From Rhodamnia argentea (taxonomy: Eukaryota; Streptophyta; Magnoliopsida; Myrtales; Myrtaceae): 64,000 nucleotides of DNA. The stretch covers positions 950,501 to 1,014,500 of the forward strand of contig NC_063160.1 of the NCBI RefSeq assembly GCF_020921035.1, given 5' to 3'. The notes beneath the pieces are model-generated. The model did not search any database. It worked only from the letters and a program-made list of their open reading frames with translations, and was not told where the DNA came from. The translations under genes and the position numbers were made by a program. Shown here piece by piece: positions 60,335 to 64,000 of the stretch (position 1 is its first letter; the number at the start of each line of letters is the position of its first letter).

Positions 60335-60660
60335 ATTCACGATTTTCTCACGTGACTAGACACCGAAAACTAATTAGCATGTAAATGATTATTAATCTTA
60401 ATAATTTGTCAAACCTTGAATATTCTCTTTTCCGCTCACGCAATTACATAGAGAAAACAATAAATAAACAGTAAAGTTCGCATCAAAAGACTCTTAAATG
60501 AAAAAGCGTAAGAGACATGCCCGGTAGGAGGTAATAACCTTCATGAACCCAACCGACCCAAAGCGAATATTTCGGGTGTTTTTCGAGTTGGGTCTCATAT
60601 TGGTTGGGGCAATAAATAAATTCATGAGTATCTCGATGATTCGGTTCGGCGGTGCCTCCT

Positions 60661-60822
60661 CCGGATCAATGTGAAAAGCTCACCATCGGCTCCGCCCGAG
60701 TCGTTGTTCATGGTGGTTCGGGTCTTCATGGCGATCCATATCTCGATGTGATGTGTCCATGGACTCAATATCTCCGGATCAATGTGAAAAGCTCACCATC
60801 GACTCTGCCGGAGTCGTTGTTC
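60661..60822. repeat. Two-copy direct repeat, 113 bp apart
   Basis: A unit of about 49 bp beginning 'CCGGATCAATGTGAAAAGCT' and ending 'GAGTCGTTGTTCATG' recurs with four substitutions. Confidence 0.75.
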
Positions 60823-60827
60823 ATGCA

Positions 60828-61820
60828 GGATTGCATGGGTTGAAAAAACTGGTATCAGCATACCTTCTAATAGAAGAAATGTTTGACAAATCATTGAAAC
60901 ACTTGCCAAAACAGTTAAATAGGGATAACTGAGCATTCTCTCTCGAGTCTTGTTCTCTGCTCATTCAAGCCTTACAAAGCCAACAATTATGGAATCCAAG
61001 AGGAACAAGGAGGGTAGATATCATCCCAACCAACAATGACGGATTCACCGACACCCAAATAGTTTCATCCTAGTTTAGGGGTAGAAACTAGGCATCCTTT
61101 CGCCCTTTCGTGGGGATAAGTACACTAAAAGTATCATAACTTGTGTACGGCGTTCACTTGAGTTCCATAACTTTCAAAATGTTCACTTAAATGCCATAAC
61201 TTTAAAAAATCGTTCACTTGATTGTCACGTCGGAGCAAAAACGTTCACTCGAGTGCTACAAGAACTTTTCCGGCATGCCACGTCGCCTTTTCGGCGTGTC
61301 ACGTCATCTTTCCGGAGAGCCATATCGGCTTTCCAGCGTGCCATGTCAGCTTCCCCTTTGCCACGTCGGTTTTTCCGACGTCCACATCAACATGGCACTC
61401 AAGTGAATAAATTTTTAAAGTTATGGCACTTAAGTGAACGTTTTGAAAATTATGGCACTCAAGTGAACACCGTACAAAAGTTGTGGCACTTTTAGTATAC
61501 TTTTCCTCCCTTTCGCACATAAAAAGCAGGAACTTATTTGCGAAGTGTAGGCAGTAGTAGAAAAGAATTTCATGTAGTAAGCAACTTTCCCAGTTTGAAA
61601 TACAAAACAATTTAACAAGACGAAGCGCTAACCTGCCATGCGATGCGATCAATGTTCAGTTTTAGAAGGAGAGTTTTTGCTCCCATCCTCGCAGATGCAA
61701 GAGCGGCTTCGCACCTTCATGCCCTCCCCCTTTAGGCTTTAACAATGAAAAGACATAGAAGTATAATCGAAACATTTAGCAAAAGAAAAATTTTCTTTAA
61801 TTTTTCTGGTACAATAGAAT
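60828..61820 (-). pseudogene. Copy of MnmG exon-3 edge, intron 2, exon 2 and intron 1 piece
   Basis: It aligns with about 30897-31800. The exon-3 remnant is only 'GCAGGATTGCATGG'. Exon 2 (61630-61730) is cut after 'GCAAGAGCGGCTTCGCA', and about 300 bp are deleted before the intron-1 match 'GAAAAGACATAGAAGTATAA'. A MITE (61111-61507) and a copia LTR (from 61821) are inserted in it. Confidence 0.86.
61111..61507. mobile_element. MITE with 8-bp target duplication
   Basis: Target duplication CCCTTTCG occurs at 61103-61110 and 61508-61515. The ends GGGGATAAGTACACTAAAAG and the complement of CTTTTAGTATACTTTTCCT form inverted repeats. These continue inward with repeated GTTCACTTGAGTGCCATAAC-type units on each arm, about 100 bp. 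The centre repeats 'GCCACGTCGG/CTTTCCGG' words. The MnmG intron 2 parent lacks the insert. Confidence 0.85.
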
Positions 61821-62109
61821 TGTTGAAAAGTGATCCATTTTTTCAATTGGCAGTGAAGAGCACAAAATTAAATAAATAAAAATTAAATTAAATTACATTA
61901 ATAAAAAATTAAATGGCGGTGGAGCATGCCGATTGAAATGCTCTATAAATAGGTGCTTGGTCTTTCATATGTAACAAGTACTCTCATGTAAAAGAGGATG
62001 CCCTATGATGAGAGATATCGTTGTAAGTCCTTTTACTTTTTAAGTTCTATATCAAATATCATTTTTATATAGCTAGTCTTCTTACCATTATTTCTCTATA
62101 TTCAATACC

Positions 62110-62149
<40 letters not shown>

Positions 62150-62174
62150 CCTACGCTTCCGCAAAAATCCAACA
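61821..62174 (+). repeat. 5' LTR of the copia element
   Basis: Starts TGTTGAAAAG and ends CCAACA (TG...CA). It contains TATAAAT at 61944-61950 and a (CA)n run at 62112-62144. It is followed at once by the primer-binding site. Confidence 0.8.
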
Positions 62175-62175
62175 G

Positions 62176-62188
62176 TGGTATCGGAGCC
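62176..62188 (+). other. Retrotransposon primer-binding site
   Basis: TGGTATCGGAGCC, complementary to the 3' end of initiator-Met tRNA with one difference, one base after the LTR. Confidence 0.8.
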
Positions 62189-64000
62189 ACATTTACGATT
62201 TGTTGGTTTAGAGCGTTTTTTCTAACCAACTTCGCAATGGCCAACGCCGCCACATCATTCCCCATCCCAATATTTGATAGGAACAACTATGATTACTGGA
62301 GCATCAAGATGACTACATTCTAGATGGCCCAAGACTTATGGAACATCGTCGAGAAAGGATACGATGCCCCGAAAGAAGGTGCAAGTGTTCTGCTTGAACT
62401 ACGGCAGAAGGATGCACGAGCTCTATTCGTGATCCATCAAGCACTCTCGGATACGATATTTTCGAGAATCATGGGCTCGAAAACGACAAAGCAAGCATGG
62501 GAAGTATTACAAGATGAATATCAAGGCTTGGAAAAGGTATGCACTATACGACTTCAAACTCTTAGAAGAGAATTTGAGAATTCTAAAATGAAAGTGCATA
62601 CAGAATATTGTGGATAGTTGAAAGAACTAGTAAATCGGATGAGAGCCTACGGACATGCAATCACCGATCAGAGGGTTGTTGAAAAAATATTGGCGATACT
62701 CATTAGGAAATACAATTTTATTGTCACTACCATAGAATCATCTAAGGATTTAACAACCCTGTCTATAAGTGAGCTAATTGGTTCTTTAGAAGCACATGAG
62801 AAAAGATTGCAAGTCCAGGATGAAGATACAATTGAAAGTGCTTTTCAGTCAAAAATGAACATACGGTCTGATAATGGTAAGACTAGTGGAAGGAGCTCAT
62901 GGAAGACAAGAGAGGAGGAGAAACATCTACAAGGGAAAATGTTCACCTTGTAACTTTTGCAAGAAAACCAATCATTTAGAAAAAAGATTGTTGGTTTCGT
63001 GATAAACCACAATGCAACTCTTGCAAAATATATGGCCATATAGAAAAGTTTTGTCACTCTAAAAGGAATTAGAGAACGAATTATGTTGAAGAAAAGGGAA
63101 AATAAAAGGTAGAAGAAAATACATATCATTTATTCTATGCAGGCCAAGTAGAAAAGGATGAGAAAAATGGTCCATGGTATATTGATAGTGGGTGCAATAA
63201 TCACATGACTGGAGATGAAGCTATATTCACCAATATTGATACTTCCGTGCATACTCAAGTGAGATTGGGCAACAGTGAATTGGTCGATGTGAAAGGAAAA
63301 GGGACCGTAGCCGTTGAAACTAAGAAAGGCCCAAAATATATTCATGAAGTATATTCGGTGCCTAGTCTTGCACAAAATCTACTGAGTGTGGGCTAGATGA
63401 TTGAGAATGGGTATTCTCTATATTTTAAAGGAGATACATGCACTATTTATGATAGATATAAGGATTAAGTTATTGCCTCTATGAGAATGGAAAATAGGAA
63501 TTTTCCTATTCGATGGAAATATGGCAAGGATATAGCTATGAAAGTTCAAGTTGATGATTCATGGCTATGGCATCGGAGATTTGGCCACCTCAACTTCTAT
63601 GGGTTAAGGATTCTCTATCGGAAAAATATGATGAGAGATCTTCCAGCTATTACGGGGATTTTACATGTTTGTGAAGGCTGTCTCCTTGCAAAACAACAAA
63701 GCCAGTCATTCCCATCCGGAAATGCATGGAGACAACTGCAAAAAGACCACTTGGAGCTAGTTCATATGGATGTATGTGGTTCCATGAGGACCCCGACATC
63801 GAGCCAAAATAAGTACTCCATTCTCTTCATTGATGACTATACCAGAATGACGTGGGCATACTTTCATCAAGAAAGATCGGAGATTTTCTCTATTTTCAAG
63901 AAATTCAAGAACCACGTCGAAAATCAAAGTGGCCGAAGAATCAAAGTCTTAAGGAGCGATAGAGGCGCATAATACAACTCAAGGGAGTACAATAAATTTT

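Larger units (their letters stand above)
61821..64000 (+). mobile_element. Ty1/copia retrotransposon, decayed, cut by window end
   Basis: After the LTR a gag frame starts at 62237 ('IFDRNNYDYWSIKM') and is interrupted by TAG codons at 62321-62323 and 62615-62617. A degraded CCHC knuckle lies near 62950-63060. The protease has its active-site 'DSG' near 63190. A pre-integrase zinc region ('HRRFGHLN', 'CEGCLLAKQ') is followed by the integrase core with 'VHMDVCG' and 'FIDDYTR'. A stop sits at 63970-63972. Reverse transcriptase and RNase H would follow beyond 64000. It is non-functional as read. Confidence 0.9.

Noticed and set aside
47720..61820. Additional MnmG genes
   Set aside because: Each copy has only parts of exons 1-3, with nonsense changes or deletions, and exons 4-13 are absent.

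Overview
The window is nuclear DNA of a flowering plant, most likely a woody eudicot. The evidence is GT-AG (and one GC-AG) introns, a P-class PPR gene, F-box/FBA genes, an STP-type hexose carrier, a plant-type MnmG/GidA gene, and several kinds of plant transposon. GC-rich foldback elements of the type at 14.7-15.5 kb remind me of Myrtaceae genomes, but I cannot prove the family from sequence alone.

Layout. 1-3 kb: repeats. 3.3-6.2 kb (+): a two-exon PPR gene whose 3' end is tandemly duplicated. 6.3-12.6 kb: mostly non-coding, with a hAT-like element, a dead C2-domain gene and a long-TIR element. 12.7-17.2 kb: a large inverted duplication whose right arm abuts a small membrane-protein gene (17.6-18.0 kb, +). 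19.9-33.0 kb (-): a complete 13-exon MnmG gene of 731 codons, reconstructed here with all phases agreeing. Its introns hold two TRIM retroelements with perfect target-site duplications, a piece of plastid DNA (trnE-trnY) that has duplicated in tandem, a LINE remnant and one GC-AG intron. 34.7-46.3 kb: an F-box gene cut in two by a 10.4-kb Mutator-like element (MULE). The MULE has long TIRs, hairpin clusters, two inverted arrays of about twelve 127-bp repeats each, a decayed transposase and a decayed plant-mobile-domain (PMD) gene. 47.7-61.8 kb: further partial copies of the block [MnmG 5' end + F-box]. They include two intact F-box genes (49.8-51.0 and 58.4-59.5 kb, both -), an F-box fossil and three broken MnmG pieces; an intact hexose transporter (51.7-53.5 kb, -) lies between them. 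61.8-64.0 kb: the start of a decayed Ty1/copia element that runs off the window.

How it fits together. The intact genes are unrelated housekeeping or regulatory genes: organelle RNA processing (PPR), tRNA wobble-uridine modification (MnmG), hexose uptake (STP) and SCF-type substrate receptors (F-box). The organising theme from 30 kb on is tandem segmental duplication that multiplied F-box genes and carried along the 5' part of MnmG, followed by transposon insertions. Because the copies act as unfilled reference sites for one another, several insertions can be mapped to the base.
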